From Geodermatophilus sabuli (GTDB lineage: Bacteria > Actinomycetota > Actinomycetes > Mycobacteriales > Geodermatophilaceae): 64,000 nucleotides of DNA. Under the pieces are notes generated by a model. It did not search any database and was not told the DNA's origin. It saw only the letters and a list, made by a program, of their open reading frames with translations. The stretch spans positions 1-64,000 of the forward strand of contig NZ_JAAGWF010000028.1 in the NCBI RefSeq assembly GCF_010686765.1, given 5' to 3'. The position numbers were made by a program, and so were the translations under genes. This document shows, in pieces, positions 63,720-64,000 of this stretch. Each line of letters opens with the position of its first letter. Within the stretch, counting starts at the first letter, position 1.

Positions 63720-64000
63720 TTAGACGACGGCGCCGTCGTCCCCGTCCTCCGTCGAGCGTTCCCGCATGCGCGACACCAGCACCCCGACCCCGCCCACGAC
63801 GGCGGCCACGCCCAGCACCAGCCCGACGTCGGAGGAGAACCCGAGCACCCTCGGGGCGACCACCAGGACGGCGCCGGCGGCGATGAGCAGGACCGCGTAC
63901 AGCGACGCGGGCGCCGGGGCCGGGACCGGGGGAGCCGGCGGGGGCTCGTAGTGCTCCTCGGGCCGGTCGAGCACCTCGGGCTCGACGGGTGCGGGGGGTA
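63720..64000 (-). CDS. Small membrane protein with proline-rich N-terminus, 5' end outside the window
   Basis: The frame ends in TAA at 63720 and is open to the window edge. A Pro/Glu/Ala-rich stretch (RPEEHYEPPPAPPVPAPAPA) leads into two membrane helices (LYAVLLIAAGAVLVVAPRVLG and VGLVLGVAAVVGGVGVLVS). A short charged tail, RMRERSTEDGDDGAVV, follows. A GTG at 63974 is one possible start, but codons upstream also read Pro/Ala/Glu, so the true start may lie outside. TAA is a rare stop in this window. Function unknown. Confidence 0.65.
   Translation of the reverse strand, partial: PPAPVEPEVLDRPEEHYEPPPAPPVPAPAPASLYAVLLIAAGAVLVVAPRVLGFSSDVGLVLGVAAVVGGVGVLVSRMRERSTEDGDDGAVV

Overview
The window is chromosomal DNA of a very GC-rich actinobacterium. 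GTG starts are common, start/stop overlaps of the GTGA type are frequent, and gene density is near-continuous. Protein content and gene order fit Geodermatophilaceae (Blastococcus, Geodermatophilus, Modestobacter), but that placement is inference from style and I could not test it. I see no insertion sequence, prophage, CRISPR array, rRNA or tRNA gene.

Layout. 1-5.3 kb: tail of an unknown gene, the carbon-starvation transporter cstA with its small YbdD partner, an acyl-CoA synthetase and a tandem ABM-domain protein. 5.3-9.5 kb: an iron-siderophore ABC importer (lipoprotein, two permeases, ATPase) behind an IdeR/DmdR-type iron box. 9.5-11 kb: a rifampicin-monooxygenase-like FAD enzyme. 11-24 kb: glnA behind a four-box GlnR operator, RDD protein, MFS-cNMP fusion, DUF4191, lipA, an alanine-rich tail-anchored protein, an F420-type oxidoreductase, leuS behind a leader-peptide attenuator, lipB, and a peptidase E. 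24-32 kb: a Ser/Thr kinase, a TIGR01777 epimerase, the E2 and E3 subunits of a 2-oxoacid dehydrogenase, and pepA. 32-38 kb: gcvT, a four-gene envelope operon (holin-like, DUF3618, DUF4235, YihY/BrkB), a frameshifted aldo/keto reductase, DUF3043 and erpA. 38-49 kb: asnB, DUF3817, the respiratory supercomplex genes ctaC-ctaF and ctaE-qcrC-qcrA-qcrB, a degenerate receiver protein with trpD, and an Lrp-type sensor. 49-64 kb: a DEDDh/GIY-YIG nuclease, two NlpC/P60 wall hydrolases (one behind a c-di-AMP riboswitch), an M48 protease, PimB-type mannosyltransferase, FadD15-like synthetase, SRPBCC protein, an ArsA-like protein, a ROK kinase and a TIGR00300 enzyme.

From about 11 to 61 kb the gene set and much of the order match what I recall of the Mycobacterium tuberculosis block Rv2182c-Rv2220. 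This is therefore mostly an old, conserved actinobacterial core linking lipoylation, glutamine synthesis, respiration, wall remodelling and phosphatidylinositol-mannoside synthesis. The first 11 kb and the last 3 kb are more lineage-specific.

Regulation is the most informative layer. About twenty start codons sit 6-8 nt after a TANNNT hexamer, the signature of leaderless transcripts. One of these drives an 11-codon leader peptide with adjacent Leu codons followed by an intrinsic terminator upstream of leuS. A dispersed family of roughly 55-bp intergenic repeats sits just after stop codons, and long perfect hairpins close most convergent gene pairs.
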